DNA from: Nonomuraea helvata
Lineage (GTDB): Bacteria > Actinomycetota > Actinomycetes > Streptosporangiales > Streptosporangiaceae
DNA length: 64,000 nucleotides
NCBI RefSeq assembly: GCF_039535785.1
Contig: NZ_BAAAXV010000009.1
Coordinates: 372,001-436,000 of the forward strand
Direction: 5' to 3'
Part shown: piece after piece, positions 31,951 to 41,761 of the stretch
Position numbering within the stretch: position 1 is the stretch's first letter
Layout: each line of letters begins with the position of its first letter
The notes under the pieces: generated by a model
What the model was told of the DNA's origin: nothing
The model's input: the letters and a program-made list of their open reading frames with translations, nothing else
Databases searched by the model: none
Position numbers and translations under genes: made by a program

Positions 31951-32634
31951 ATGGCACGTCAAGATCCCGGCTTCCCAGGCGGCGTCGGGGAGGCGGAACC
32001 TCGGCTGGACCGCGCCCAGATCGCTCAGGCGGCGCTCGACCTACTGGACGAACAGGGCTTCGACGCCTTCAGCATGCGCAAGCTCGCCGTCGCGCTCGGC
32101 ATCAAGTCGCCGTCGCTCTACTGGCACGTACGCAGCAAGGACGAGCTGTTCGATCTGCTCATCGACGTGGTCGTGGGCAAGTGCCCGCTGTCGGACGACG
32201 ACAGCCGGCCCTGGGACGAGCGGCTGGTCGGCATCGGCCTCGAACTCCGGCAGGTCCTCCTCGCCCACCCCGCGGCCACCCGCCTCCTGCCGGGCAGGGT
32301 CCCCTTCGGCCCCAACGGGCTGCGGCTGGCCGACCACATCGTCGGCATCCTGCGCCAGGCGGGGTTCGACAACCGGCTGTCCGGTTACGGCTATCTGCTC
32401 CTGCTCTTCTACGTCGTCGGCTTCGCCGGTCAGGAGATCGCCTTCGGCAAGGGTCCCGCCAACCACGCACGCCTCAGCCAGATCACCGATTTCCTGCGCG
32501 AGCTGCCCGCCGACCGCTACCCCCACCTGACGGCCGTCGCGGACGAGCTGACCGCCCGCCCTGGCCTCACCCACCGCTTCGAACTGGGCCTGGTCGGCAT
32601 CCTCGGCGAACTCGACCGCCGGCGTCTTGAATGA
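31951..32634 (+). CDS. TetR-family repressor with TetR_C-type ligand domain
   Basis: 227-residue regulator. The HTH 'IAQAALDLLDEQGFDAFSMRKLAVALGIKSPSLYWHVRSKDELFDLLID' is classical; the C-terminal part ('HPAATRLLPGRVPFGPNGLRLADHIVGILRQAGFD', 'YVVGFAGQEIAF') resembles the TetR_C class that includes the tetracycline repressor. ATG at 31951 has AGGGAG upstream; the ATG ten codons earlier would overlap the operator edge. It is divergent from the flavin monooxygenase gene, whose promoter it probably represses. Confidence 0.85.
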   Translation: MARQDPGFPGGVGEAEPRLDRAQIAQAALDLLDEQGFDAFSMRKLAVALGIKSPSLYWHVRSKDELFDLLIDVVVGKCPLSDDDSRPWDERLVGIGLELRQVLLAHPAATRLLPGRVPFGPNGLRLADHIVGILRQAGFDNRLSGYGYLLLLFYVVGFAGQEIAFGKGPANHARLSQITDFLRELPADRYPHLTAVADELTARPGLTHRFELGLVGILGELDRRRLE

Positions 32635-32646
32635 CCCGGTCATGCG

Positions 32647-32679
32647 CTGGCCGCCGCTCCCGAGGGAGCGGGCGGCCAG
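32647..32679 (+). terminator. Strong hairpin after tetR
   Basis: CTGGCCGCCGCTCCC (32647-32661) pairs with GGGAGCGGGCGGCCAG (32664-32679) with one bulge, directly after the tetR stop. No T-run follows, which is common in actinomycetes. The 32680-32944 stretch contains no convincing gene. Confidence 0.6.
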
Positions 32680-32944
32680 GGTGGCTCAACGACGACTGCG
32701 ACGATGCCGGGAACGACTGCTGCTGTCGCTGTTGATCCTCTTGCGCGGATGCACCGGATCCGGCCCCGGCCCAGCGGGCACGAGCAGGCAGATTCTCGCG
32801 GCGGACATGTAACGCGGGAAGGTCATGGCTTCGCCCCCTTCGAGAAATCATGGGCGTATTCACGACCCACCAGGGCGATATACCCCCACAAGCTCGCATT
32901 ACGCCCAAAGCGGACATCGCCGCATGCGCCGCGCCATCCCCGGA

Positions 32945-33258
32945 GCCCTTCAAGAGCAGCTCCGACTCCTTGGGTGTGACGTACGGCGTACGCCGTCCGG
33001 CACGCGCCGCCGTCGGGTACCACAGGGAGACCATGAGCTCCCTCGTCTTGGCCGCGGGGACCCACGGGTCGGGGCGGGAGGTGTCGGTCAGGTGCAGTGA
33101 TGTCGTGCCGCCCCGGTGGGGGGCCGGTCGGCTTCGGGAGATACAGCGTCCTGGGTGCCCGCGGCAGCGGCGGGGGCCGGCGCCCAGACGATGGGGGCCG
33201 TGAGGGCGAGCAGTCCCGCGACGGCGGCCAGAAAGCGCTCCTTATGATCCTTTAACAT
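32945..33258 (-). pseudogene. Frameshifted 5' fragment of an alpha/beta-hydrolase lipoprotein-type gene
   Basis: An ATG at 33258 opens a signal peptide (MLKDHKERFLAAVAGLLALT...) but that frame stops at 33088. In another frame the sequence continues as 'SLHLTDTSRPDPW', 'RELMVSLWYPTAARAGRR' and 'TPYVTPKESELLLKG', which align with 'VLHMKDTSRPDPW', 'RELKVTLWYPTKQRDGRK' and 'APYMSPKESELVLRG' of the intact hydrolase at 37037-38206. Similarity is lost near 32945, so this is a truncated, frameshifted paralogue lying about 4 kb from the intact gene. Confidence 0.78.
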
Positions 33259-33288
33259 CTAGGCATCTAAAGTACTAGGAGACTAGAT
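33257..33288. promoter_or_regulatory. GntR/YtrA operator candidate
   Basis: ATCTAG (33257-33262) and CTAGAT (33283-33288) form outer arms of an AT-rich region that also holds AGTACT and two ACTAG units, directly before the GntR gene. YtrA-type repressors usually bind such sites at their own promoter. Confidence 0.5.
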
Positions 33289-33290
33289 AA

Positions 33291-33694
33291 ATGGAGGAGC
33301 CGTTGATCGAGTTCCATCTGGACGGCAGGTCGGGTGTCTCGCCGTACCTGCAGCTGGTTCAGCAGGTACGACACGCGCTGCGGCTCGGTCTGCTGCGTGA
33401 GGGTGACCAGCTCCCGACCGTCAAGGAGGTGGTGGCGCAATTGGCGATCAACCCCAACACGGTGCTCAAGGCCTATCGGGAGCTCGAGCACGAGGGCCTG
33501 GCGGCCGCCCGGCCGGGCGTCGGGACATTCGTGACGAAGACGCTGACCGACACCTCGCTGGCCGCGCACGGCCCGCTCCGTCAAGACCTGCGGCGCTGGC
33601 TGGCCAGGGCTCGCCGGGCCGGACTCGACGACGAAAGCATCGAGGCCCTCTTCATGGCCACCTTTCGGACCAGCTCACAAGAGGAGGACATAGC

Positions 33695-33698
<4 letters not shown>
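33291..33698 (+). CDS. GntR-family regulator, YtrA subfamily
   Basis: 135-residue regulator with the GntR winged HTH ('YLQLVQQVRHALRLGLLREGDQLPTVKEVVAQLAINPNTVLKAYRELEHEGL') and only a short C-terminal dimerisation tail, which defines the YtrA subfamily. Such proteins usually repress an ABC transporter operon that they head, which is the layout here. AGGAG lies nine bases before ATG. Its stop overlaps the ABC ATPase start (GTGA). Confidence 0.88.
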
Positions 33699-34581
<883 letters not shown>

Positions 34582-34585
<4 letters not shown>

Positions 34586-35634
34586 TCTGGCTGACGTGGC
34601 GCCAGCTCCGCGCCTCGGCCGCGATGGTGGCCGCCCTGCTCGTCATTCTCGCCATCGCCCTGGCTGCGACCGGACCGGGCCTGGCCTCCGGCTACTCCGC
34701 CGGGATCGCCGGCTGTATCCAGGACGACACCTGCGGCCGCTTCTACGACCGCTTCTTCGGCCAGTACGACCTTCCCTTCATGGCCGTCAGCCTCGTCGTG
34801 CTGCTCCTGCCCGCTCTCGTCGGGCTCTTCTGGGGAGCACCTTTGATCACCCGCGAGCTGGAGACGGGCACGCACCTGCTGGTGTGGAACCAGAGCATCA
34901 CCCGCGCCCGCTGGCTGGCGGTCAAGCTCGGGCTCACCGGCCTGGTCGCCGTGGCCGCCACCGGCCTGTGCGGCCTCGCGGTGACCTGGTGGTCCGAGCC
35001 TCTGGACAAGTCGGCTCCGGGGGACCTGGCCCTGATGGCGCCCCTGGTGTTCGGCGCACGCGGCATCGCCCCGATGGGGTATGCAGCCTTCGCCTTCGTC
35101 CTGGGCGTGACCGTGGGCATGCTGGTGCGCCGCACGCTGCCCGCCATGGCCCTTACGCTGGCCGTCTTCGCCGCGATCCAGCTCGCCATGCCGCTGCTGA
35201 TCCGTCCCCACCTGATGCCCTCGATCACCGCGACCTTCGAACTCGGCCGGGCGAACGTGGACAGCATCAACATTCCACGGGACGGAGGCCGATATCCGAG
35301 GATCACGCTGAATTCGGCCGTTCCCGGCCACGCGGGCGCCTGGGTCCTGACCAACAATCTGCTCGACCCATCCGGACGCGCGATCGCCGGTGGTGATGGT
35401 GGAGCATCCATCCGGATCTCCACGACGTCGGGACCCTGTGCACCATCGGGATCGGCCGCCGGTCAGGACGGCTGCTTGGCCGAGATCAACCGGCTCGGCT
35501 ACCGGCAGCAGGCGACCTACCAGCCCCTCGAACGTTTCTGGCCCTTGCAGTGGATCGAGACCGGGATCTACGCCATCCTCACCCTCGCCCTCACCTGGTT
35601 GTCCTTCTGGTGGATCCGCAGGCGGCTGTCATGA
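34582..35634 (+). CDS. ABC-2-type membrane permease
   Basis: 350-residue integral membrane protein with about six hydrophobic segments: 'MVAALLVILAIALAATGPGLASG', 'FMAVSLVVLLLPALVGLFWGAPL', 'KLGLTGLVAVAATGLCGLAVTWW' and others, ending with 'YAILTLALTWLSFWWIRRRLS'. An extracellular domain of about 100 residues (around 220-320) contains two cysteines in 'GPCAPSGSAAGQDGCLAE', probably disulphide-linked. Coupled on both sides by ATGA overlaps with the ATPase and the S41 lipoprotein. Confidence 0.85.
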
Positions 35635-37040
35635 CCGTCATCAGGACCGCCACCGCGGGGCTCGCCCTCCTCCTGGCGGCGGCCTGCACGGCGCCGACGC
35701 CCCCGCGCAGCCAGGCGAGCACGGCGGGCGGCACGGTCTGCACGGCGCCCCAGAGCGCTCCCGGCGAGGAGAAGCCCACCACGATCGACGTGGTCGAGCA
35801 GGCTTACTTCTGCATCCTCGCCAACTACTACAGCGGCGCCACGCTGGACGCCCGCTCACTGCTGATCGCCGGATTCATCGCCTTGACGCAGGAGCTCAAC
35901 CGTAACGGGCACGACGTGCCCGAGGCGACCATGCCGGCGCTGAAAGGTGACCGCAAAGCCGACTGGACCGCTTTCGAGGCCACCTTCCGGAAGGTCACCG
36001 ATCAGGTCCCCGACCTGCACGTCAAGCTGGCCGTGGCCACCCTGGAGGCCATGGTGGCCAGCCTCGACGACAACCACGCCTCCTGGGCACACGACGTCAA
36101 AGGGCGGCACCCCGACTACTACGAAGGCGACGGCTACGGCCTGGGTCTGCAGGCGAACGTCGATGGCGACCGCAACCTGGGGGTGGCCCTGCCTCCGCTG
36201 TTCGTGACCACCGTGCAGGGTGGCGCGGCGCAGAAGGCCGGACTGCGCCCGGGCGACATCATCGAATCGATCAACGGTTCGGCGCCCTTCATCGACGGGA
36301 AGGCCACGCCCGCGATCGCCGCCCTCTTCCCGCGATACCCGCAGGATCCTCCGGTCCGGCTGGGGATCTTGCGGGAAAGCACCGGCCGCCGGTGGAGCGT
36401 GTCGCTCAAGCCCGGCCTCTACCAGCGGGACCTGGCCACCCTGCAAACGGTGCAGTCGAAGCTGCTGAAAGACGTCGCCTATGTACGGCTGCGCGGGTTC
36501 GCTCCCGATTCCGCGAACAGGGTGCTCAAGGCGATCTCCAGGTTGCGCACCAGCCGGACGCTCGCCGGCGTCGTGCTGGACCTGCGCGGCAACAGCGGCG
36601 GCCAAATCACGGAGTCGACCCGGCTGCTGAGCGCGTTCATCCACGGCAAGGTCACCCACTACCTGTGCACCGTGGACGACAAATGCGAGAGCCTGCGGAC
36701 TGACGACACCGTGGAGCTGCTCAACCTGCCGCTGATCGTGCTCACCGATCGCGGCTGCGTCTCGGCATGCGAGCACGTCAGCTCCGCGGTCAAGGACCTG
36801 CGCATCGGCAAGCTGGTCGGCACCAGAACCGCCGGTCTCATGTCCGGCCCGGCGCAGCCGTACCTGCTCAGCAACAACACCGTCCTGGCCTTCCCCTCGA
36901 GGCACGGCCTGGGGGCCGACCGCGAGGAGATCAACCGGATCGGTGTGGCTCCCGACCACCACGTGCCCCTGGCCCCGCAGGACGCGGCCGCCGGGCGCGA
37001 CCCCGCGCTGGCCAAGGCCCTGACCCTGCTGCACAAATGA
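35631..37040 (+). CDS. S41-family (tail-specific protease-like) lipoprotein with PDZ domain
   Basis: 469-residue lipoprotein: signal peptide with lipobox ending at Cys19 ('LLLAAAC'), a helical N-terminal domain, a PDZ domain ('GGAAQKAGLRPGDIIESINGSAPF') and the S41 protease core with 'VVLDLRGNSGGQITESTRLLSAF' and the nucleophile region 'DRGCVSACEHVSSAVKDL', then 'GKLVGTRTAG' with basic residues. It should act outside the membrane. Its placement inside a GntR-ABC operon, coupled by ATGA on both sides, suggests that the peptidase works with the transporter, for example on a peptide substrate or a damaged envelope protein. Confidence 0.85.
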   Translation: MTVIRTATAGLALLLAAACTAPTPPRSQASTAGGTVCTAPQSAPGEEKPTTIDVVEQAYFCILANYYSGATLDARSLLIAGFIALTQELNRNGHDVPEATMPALKGDRKADWTAFEATFRKVTDQVPDLHVKLAVATLEAMVASLDDNHASWAHDVKGRHPDYYEGDGYGLGLQANVDGDRNLGVALPPLFVTTVQGGAAQKAGLRPGDIIESINGSAPFIDGKATPAIAALFPRYPQDPPVRLGILRESTGRRWSVSLKPGLYQRDLATLQTVQSKLLKDVAYVRLRGFAPDSANRVLKAISRLRTSRTLAGVVLDLRGNSGGQITESTRLLSAFIHGKVTHYLCTVDDKCESLRTDDTVELLNLPLIVLTDRGCVSACEHVSSAVKDLRIGKLVGTRTAGLMSGPAQPYLLSNNTVLAFPSRHGLGADREEINRIGVAPDHHVPLAPQDAAAGRDPALAKALTLLHK

Positions 37041-38206
37041 AGGACTCCTCGATGAGACTCCTCCTGGCAGCCGCCGCCGGACTGGCCGTCCTGACCGCGT
37101 CCGCCTGCTCCGCGCCCACGCCGCCTCGCTCCGCTGTCCCGTCGGCCACGCCCACCGGCCCCGCCGTCCTGCCCGCGCCCACTGGCGCCCATCCGGTCGG
37201 CACCACCGTCCTGCATATGAAGGACACCTCGCGCCCCGATCCCTGGAACCTCGACGTCGATGCCAGGGAGCTCAAGGTCACCCTGTGGTATCCGACCAAG
37301 CAGCGCGACGGGCGGAAGGCGCCGTACATGTCGCCGAAGGAGTCGGAGCTCGTCCTGAGGGGGTGGGGGATCGGCGGCGTGCCGGACGACACGCTGAGCA
37401 AGACTCGAACCAACGCCGTCAAAGACGCGAAACCCGCGGGGCGCAAGATTCCGCTGGTGGTGCTCTCCCCCGGCTTCACCAGGCCGATGAGCATGCTCAC
37501 GTCCCTGGCCGAGGATCTGGCCAGCCGAGGCTACGTTGTGGCCGGCATCGACCACACCTACGAAAGCTACGCCACGACCCTGGCTGACGGGCAGGTCGCC
37601 GAATGCCTCGCGTGCGACAGCGACACTGACACGGGCTTCGGCACCGGGGTGGTGACGGGCCGGGCGGCCGACGTCTCCTTCGTGCTCGACCAGCTGACGA
37701 CGAAGTGGGACGGTTCCGGCCTGATCGACCGCTCCAAAATCGCGATGGCGGGCCAGTCGATCGGCGGTGCCAGCGCCATGGCGGCCATGATCAAGGACTC
37801 TCGGATCCGCGCCGGGATCGACATGGACGGCACCACCTACGCCCGCATCCCCAAGAACGGGTTCTCCCGGCCGTTCATGTTCCTGGGTTCGCCGCCGCAC
37901 GTCCCTGGCGGCCGCGACAACTCGTGGGAGCGTGACTGGAAGCTGCTGACCGGGTGGAAACGCTGGATCGTGCTGTCGGGCTCGGAACACCAGTCCTTCA
38001 CCGACACTCCGCTGCTGGGGGACTCCCTCGGCATCAAGCCCCTCCCCGGTGTCCTGCCCGCCGCGCGCGCCGCCGAGCTCACCCGCACCTACGTGGCGGC
38101 CTTCCTCGACCAGCACCTGAAGTCGCAGCCGCAGCCCCTCCTGGACAAGCCGTCATCACGCTACCCCGAGGCCACGTTCTGCCCCGCGACCTGCGCTCAC
38201 TCCTGA
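37037..38206 (+). CDS. Alpha/beta-hydrolase lipoprotein (PAF-acetylhydrolase-like)
   Basis: 389-residue lipoprotein: 'LLLAAAAGLAVLTASACSAP' has a lipobox Cys near residue 24. The hydrolase part shows 'LVVLSPGFTRPMSMLTSLAEDLASRGYVVAGIDHTYE', the nucleophile elbow GQSIGG and a late 'SGSEHQSFTD' His region, as in platelet-activating-factor acetylhydrolase-like enzymes of actinomycetes. ATG at 37037 overlaps the S41 stop; a second ATG at 37052 is closer to the signal peptide. It ends the five-gene operon. A truncated paralogue lies just upstream of the operon (32945-33258). Confidence 0.82.
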   Translation: MKDSSMRLLLAAAAGLAVLTASACSAPTPPRSAVPSATPTGPAVLPAPTGAHPVGTTVLHMKDTSRPDPWNLDVDARELKVTLWYPTKQRDGRKAPYMSPKESELVLRGWGIGGVPDDTLSKTRTNAVKDAKPAGRKIPLVVLSPGFTRPMSMLTSLAEDLASRGYVVAGIDHTYESYATTLADGQVAECLACDSDTDTGFGTGVVTGRAADVSFVLDQLTTKWDGSGLIDRSKIAMAGQSIGGASAMAAMIKDSRIRAGIDMDGTTYARIPKNGFSRPFMFLGSPPHVPGGRDNSWERDWKLLTGWKRWIVLSGSEHQSFTDTPLLGDSLGIKPLPGVLPAARAAELTRTYVAAFLDQHLKSQPQPLLDKPSSRYPEATFCPATCAHS

Positions 38207-38330
38207 GACGCGAGAGTCGGTTTTGTCGTGTTTTTGTGGCGATAGGTCGATGTCCAGCCGTGCGGAAAGGAGTATCCCGATGTCGGAACGTGAAGGGAAT
38301 CTCGTACAGGCTGAACGGACAGGAGCGGTG

Positions 38331-38351
38331 GGCGGCTCTCGCCGAGCCGCC
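38331..38351. terminator. Hairpin between convergent hydrolase and patatin genes
   Basis: GGCGGCTC (38331-38338) and GAGCCGCC (38344-38351) form a perfect eight-base stem with loop TCGCC. It lies 12 bases beyond the patatin stop and can serve both strands. Confidence 0.6.
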
Positions 38352-38362
38352 GCCGCATCCGG

Positions 38363-39184
38363 TCAGGCGACGGAAGCCGCGTCCCAGACGGGGCGCAGGA
38401 TCGCCGCAACCTGCAGGGCCTGTCGGACTCCGGCGCGGTAGACGGGTGTCCATGCCTCCCGGTTGCCGAGGTCGGGGCCGAACGCCGCCAACGCCTCGGC
38501 GTCCGGGCCGATGCGCATGCCCTGGAGTTCGCTCGCCGGGGAACGGTCGGCCAGCGGCTCGATGAAAATGCGGGTCACGGCGGTGGCGGCGAGGTCGGCG
38601 TTCACGCCGTCGCGCAGAGCGCCGTCCATGTAGCGGCGGCCGTGGACGGTGATCGGAGCGACCGTTCCGGGGAACGCGGAGCTCGACGCCACGGCCTCGA
38701 CCAGGGTCGCCTCGCCGTCGCGGTCCCACACCTTCGGTTCGCCGGTCTCGGCATCCACCGCGGTGATCAGCAAGGGACGGTCGGGCCACGTCTCGGTCTC
38801 GACCAGGGAGGAGATCCCGGCCAGGTGTCCCTCCTCGGACGGGGCCTCGGCAGCGAGCGCGATACGTCCCGCCCGGCGGCGTTTGTCGTCCGGTTCCAGA
38901 GTCGGGTCGCCCAGCATGGCGAACGCCTGCCCCATCGCGGCCAGGTCCGGTGACCCGGAACGCCCGGCGCGCGCGGACGGCAGCACCTCCACATCGGCCA
39001 GGTCCCGGCCGGTGGTGAGCATCGCCGCGGCGATGGCTCCGGCCGAGGTGCCCACGATGAGGTCGGCGTCGGCGAGGTCGATGCCTGCCCGGCGCAGCCC
39101 TGCGGCGAGCCCCGCCAGCCAGGCCGTGCCGACAAGTCCGCCGGCACCGAGGACCAGCGCTTTCCCGTACTGAGGAGAGGTCAT
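38363..39184 (-). CDS. Patatin-like phospholipase
   Basis: 273-residue patatin-family lipid acyl hydrolase. 'ALVLGAGGLVGTAWLAGLAAGL' holds the oxyanion glycine stretch, 'IVGTSAGAIAAAML' the nucleophile motif G-x-S-x-G, and 'YMDGALRDGVNADLA' the Asp of the Ser-Asp dyad followed by Gly. No signal peptide is seen, so it acts in the cytoplasm or on the inner membrane face. ATG at 39184 is used because it opens the first beta strand. The gene is transcribed towards the lipoprotein operon. Confidence 0.86.
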   Translation of the reverse strand: MTSPQYGKALVLGAGGLVGTAWLAGLAAGLRRAGIDLADADLIVGTSAGAIAAAMLTTGRDLADVEVLPSARAGRSGSPDLAAMGQAFAMLGDPTLEPDDKRRRAGRIALAAEAPSEEGHLAGISSLVETETWPDRPLLITAVDAETGEPKVWDRDGEATLVEAVASSSAFPGTVAPITVHGRRYMDGALRDGVNADLAATAVTRIFIEPLADRSPASELQGMRIGPDAEALAAFGPDLGNREAWTPVYRAGVRQALQVAAILRPVWDAASVA

Positions 39185-39278
39185 GCCGCCATCCTGCTTC
39201 CTCAACCATGCTTGAGGTCAACACGCCAGGAGACTCGATCGTGCGGAACGAGGGCCGAGGCAGGCCAGGCGCGTACGG

Positions 39279-40142
39279 CTACGCGCGCATCACGGTGACG
39301 TCGTCGATCAGGGCCGTCGCCGGCAGAGTCCCGGATGCCACGTCTCCGACGAAGGGGCCGCCGACCCGTACGGACAGCAACAGGAACATCGGCTGGTCGA
39401 AGACCCAGCCCGCGACGCCGGTGTCGGCGGGTGTGCGCGTGTCAGCGCGCCGGCCGTCGACGAACCAGGTGATCGTGTCCGGATCGCGGGTCCACCGCAC
39501 GGCGAACGTATGGAACCGGTCAGTGTAGGGCCGCCTGTCCGGCGCGGCATAGACGGTGCCAAGCCCGAACGGCGGTGCCGTCTCGTGGCAGGTGGGGCAC
39601 TGGATCGCGGTGTGCACCTGATCCGGTTCCCGGCCGAGCTGTTCGGCGATGTCGATCTCGCCGTTCGCGGGCCAGCTCGCCACGTCGTCGCCCCAGGTCC
39701 ACATCGACGTGGCGACGCCGGCGCCGGGGGCGACCCGCACCCGGATCGCGATCGTGAGCGAGCCGTGCGGTGGCGGCAGCAGGTCGTGCGCGACGCTCAG
39801 CAGGCGCGCCGACCAGTAGTGTCCCGACGCGTCGCGGGTCGCGGTGATCCGAAGGTGCCCCCGCCCGTCCAGTGCCACGTTCTCCGGGTCGTCACGGTAG
39901 ACCTCCAGATCGCCGACCTCGTGATGGCCGTCGCCGTCAACCTGCCAGCGCCGCGGATCCGGACGTGTGCCCGCCGGACCCGTGAAGTCGTCACGCCAGA
40001 CGACTGCCGGCCCATCCGGCCGTGCGCGCGCCGACCGCGTACCGTCCGGTTGCGCACCCGCCGCCGGTACGCAGATCGCGAGCGGCAAGCCGAGCGCGGC
40101 AACCGCGGCGAGTGTGGCCCAGCTCCGACCGCGTAATGTCAT
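39279..40142 (-). CDS. Secreted GH16-family glycoside hydrolase
   Basis: 287-residue secreted protein with signal peptide ('WATLAAVAALGLPLAICVPAAGAQ') and a GH16 jelly-roll. The catalytic motif E-x-D-x-A-E is present as 'GEIDIAEQLG', flanked by 'SMWTWGDDVASWPANG'. 'ITWFVDGRRADTRTP' and the final 'TALIDDVTVMRA' fit the fold. Cys residues in 'CPTCHE' near the active site are not usual. Members cleave beta-1,3/1,4-glucans or related polymers; the substrate is not defined. ATG at 40142 has GGAAGGAG upstream and overlaps the marR stop. Confidence 0.84.
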   Translation of the reverse strand: MTLRGRSWATLAAVAALGLPLAICVPAAGAQPDGTRSARARPDGPAVVWRDDFTGPAGTRPDPRRWQVDGDGHHEVGDLEVYRDDPENVALDGRGHLRITATRDASGHYWSARLLSVAHDLLPPPHGSLTIAIRVRVAPGAGVATSMWTWGDDVASWPANGEIDIAEQLGREPDQVHTAIQCPTCHETAPPFGLGTVYAAPDRRPYTDRFHTFAVRWTRDPDTITWFVDGRRADTRTPADTGVAGWVFDQPMFLLLSVRVGGPFVGDVASGTLPATALIDDVTVMRA

Positions 40143-40606
40143 GGGGTCTCCTTCCACCAGGGAAGCCGGCGGGGTTGCGGTGGGTCGGGTGGTGGCGTGG
40201 CCTCGGCCAGCCGTCGGGTCAATGTGGTGTAGGCACGCACCTGCTCGACGTCCCAGTCCTTGACCAGCTCGGCGAACACGGCCAGGCCCTGCCCGGCAAG
40301 CCGGTCGAGCTCCGCCCGGCCGGCGGCGGACAGCGCAACCCGGTAGGACCGGCGGTCCCGCGTGCCGGGCATGACCATGATCCAGCCCAGGTCGTCGAGC
40401 GCCTTGATCCGGCGGCTGACCGACGATGCCGGCGCCGCCAGCGCCTCGGCCAGCTCACTCGGCGCCAGCTCTCCCCGGTCGGCCAGTGTCTCCAGCACGG
40501 CCACCAGCTCCGGATTGAACGTCTTCGCCTGACCACGCCGGATCCGATTCACCAACGTCATTACCGCGCCGGCCAGCGCGGCGATCTCATCCTCCGGTAT
40601 AGGCAC
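40139..40606 (-). CDS. MarR-family transcriptional regulator
   Basis: 155-residue MarR-type protein with a winged HTH 'LAPSELAEALAAPASSVSRRIKALDDLGWIMVMPGTRDRRSYRVALSAAGRAELDRL'. Start is GTG at 40606. It is translationally coupled to the GH16 gene by an ATGA overlap, an unusual partner for MarR. The inverted repeat at 40611-40633 overlaps the expected promoter, consistent with autorepression of this two-gene operon. Confidence 0.82.
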   Translation of the reverse strand: MPIPEDEIAALAGAVMTLVNRIRRGQAKTFNPELVAVLETLADRGELAPSELAEALAAPASSVSRRIKALDDLGWIMVMPGTRDRRSYRVALSAAGRAELDRLAGQGLAVFAELVKDWDVEQVRAYTTLTRRLAEATPPPDPPQPRRLPWWKETP

Positions 40607-40610
40607 ACAT

Positions 40611-40633
40611 TAGATGCTACCGCATAGCAACTA
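40611..40633. promoter_or_regulatory. MarR operator candidate
   Basis: TAGATGCTA (40611-40619) and TAGCAACTA (40625-40633) pair at eight of nine positions around CCGCA, five bases before the marR start. Size and symmetry fit a MarR dimer site. Confidence 0.62.
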
Positions 40634-40684
40634 TTCTCCGCCACGCCGCGATTGCCTGCGGCCCCGCGCTGAACAGCAACAACA

Positions 40685-41149
40685 TCAGGTGGCGTCATCC
40701 AACTGTTCGGCCAGCCGCTCCAGGCCGCCCTTGATGAGCAGCCCATATTCGTCATCGCCAAGCGCGCCGATCTTGGCCCGCGCCTGCCGCAGGTGCTCAC
40801 GGGCGCGACCGAGATCGCCCAGCTTGCGGTAGCACTCGCTCACGTTGAGGTGCAACGACGGATACAGGCCCGCGACCGAAAGCGTCACCCCAGCCTGCGC
40901 CACCCGCTCATCGGTGACCAGATCGGCGGCGGCAAGCGCCCGCAGATCCCACATCAACTCCTCGTGCACGTCGTCCTGCACGTCGGCCATCGCGTGGGCT
41001 AGAACGCAAACATGCAGCGGGTCGCCTTCCTCGCCGCCGATGTCATCCCAGATCTGTGCGAACAGGTCGCGAGCGGCTTCACGCTGACCTTGGTGGTGAT
41101 GTAACTCCACCCCCTGGCCGATCCGGGTGATCGTCGGGTCGATGATCAT
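40685..41149 (-). CDS. Uncharacterised TPR-like helical protein
   Basis: 154-residue soluble protein. Helical pairs such as 'GQREAARDLFAQIWDDIGGEEGDPLHVCVLAHAMADVQDD' and 'LHLNVSECYRKLGDLGRAREHLRQARAKIGALGDDEYG' look like tetratricopeptide repeats. No enzyme motif is visible and no partner gene is obvious; it is divergent from the hypothetical gene at 41261. Similar small TPR-like proteins are common in actinomycetes, and the function is unknown. Confidence 0.65.
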   Translation of the reverse strand: MIIDPTITRIGQGVELHHHQGQREAARDLFAQIWDDIGGEEGDPLHVCVLAHAMADVQDDVHEELMWDLRALAAADLVTDERVAQAGVTLSVAGLYPSLHLNVSECYRKLGDLGRAREHLRQARAKIGALGDDEYGLLIKGGLERLAEQLDDAT

Positions 41150-41260
41150 GAGCAGCCCTTCGCCGGCGCGACACGTGGGGCCAGGTTACTTGCCTGACCG
41201 ACCGGCGCAGGGGTGAGGCAGTATCGAAGCCGATGACCTGATCGCCCTGGAGAAGCCGTG

Positions 41261-41761
41261 ATGACCACGCCTGAGCACATCCCCACCTGGCGCGACGCTC
41301 GCTACGACATGCCCGTCGGTCGGCAGCTGGAGCGCTACAACGAACTGGCCGCCAAGCACGCATCGGCTCGCGCCCGGACGGAGTTGGTGGACCGAGGGAT
41401 CTATGACCCCGCCCGGCATGGAGCTGATGACCGTCCTCCACTCACCGTGGCCGAGCACATCGAACTCCTGGCGCTGGCGGAGTGCATCGCACGCACCGTG
41501 CGCCATCCCGCCAACGTTCACCACGCGTTGCTGGCCGGGGTCACCTGGGCCGATATCGCCCACGTCATCGACTCCGACGAGCTCACCGTTCGGCGGGACT
41601 ACCGGCGATGGGCCGACGACCAGCACGACCTGAACCGCCACGACCCCAACCTCGGCATGACCGCCGACGAGCACGCTGCCGAGACCGCCAGAGCATCGGA
41701 GGGCATGAGAGACACCTATTTGCGGGCTGAGACGCCCACAGATCTGCCTCATGACCGATGA
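41261..41761 (+). CDS. Uncharacterised actinobacterial protein, 166 aa
   Basis: I do not recognise a named family. The protein has a charged N-terminus ('TWRDARYDMPVGRQLERYNELAAKHASARARTELVDRGIYDP') and a central part 'LLALAECIARTVRHPANVHHALLAGVTWADIAHVIDSDELTVRRDYRRWADDQ' that resembles an HTH ('TWADIAHVIDSDELTVRRDYRRW'), so DNA binding is possible. ATG at 41261 follows GGAGAA; a GTG directly before it is the alternative. Between its end and 41997 I see no gene. Confidence 0.62.
   Translation: MTTPEHIPTWRDARYDMPVGRQLERYNELAAKHASARARTELVDRGIYDPARHGADDRPPLTVAEHIELLALAECIARTVRHPANVHHALLAGVTWADIAHVIDSDELTVRRDYRRWADDQHDLNRHDPNLGMTADEHAAETARASEGMRDTYLRAETPTDLPHDR

Noticed and set aside
32823..33065. 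Open frame on the minus strand ending 'YAHDFSKGAKP'
   Set aside because: It overlaps the pseudogene fragment in another frame and no family is recognisable; may be debris.
38281..38441. Possible 53-codon small gene with AAAGGAG upstream of ATG
   Set aside because: The product is an Ala/Arg-rich low-complexity peptide and overlaps the hairpin and the patatin 3' end; the ribosome site alone is not enough.
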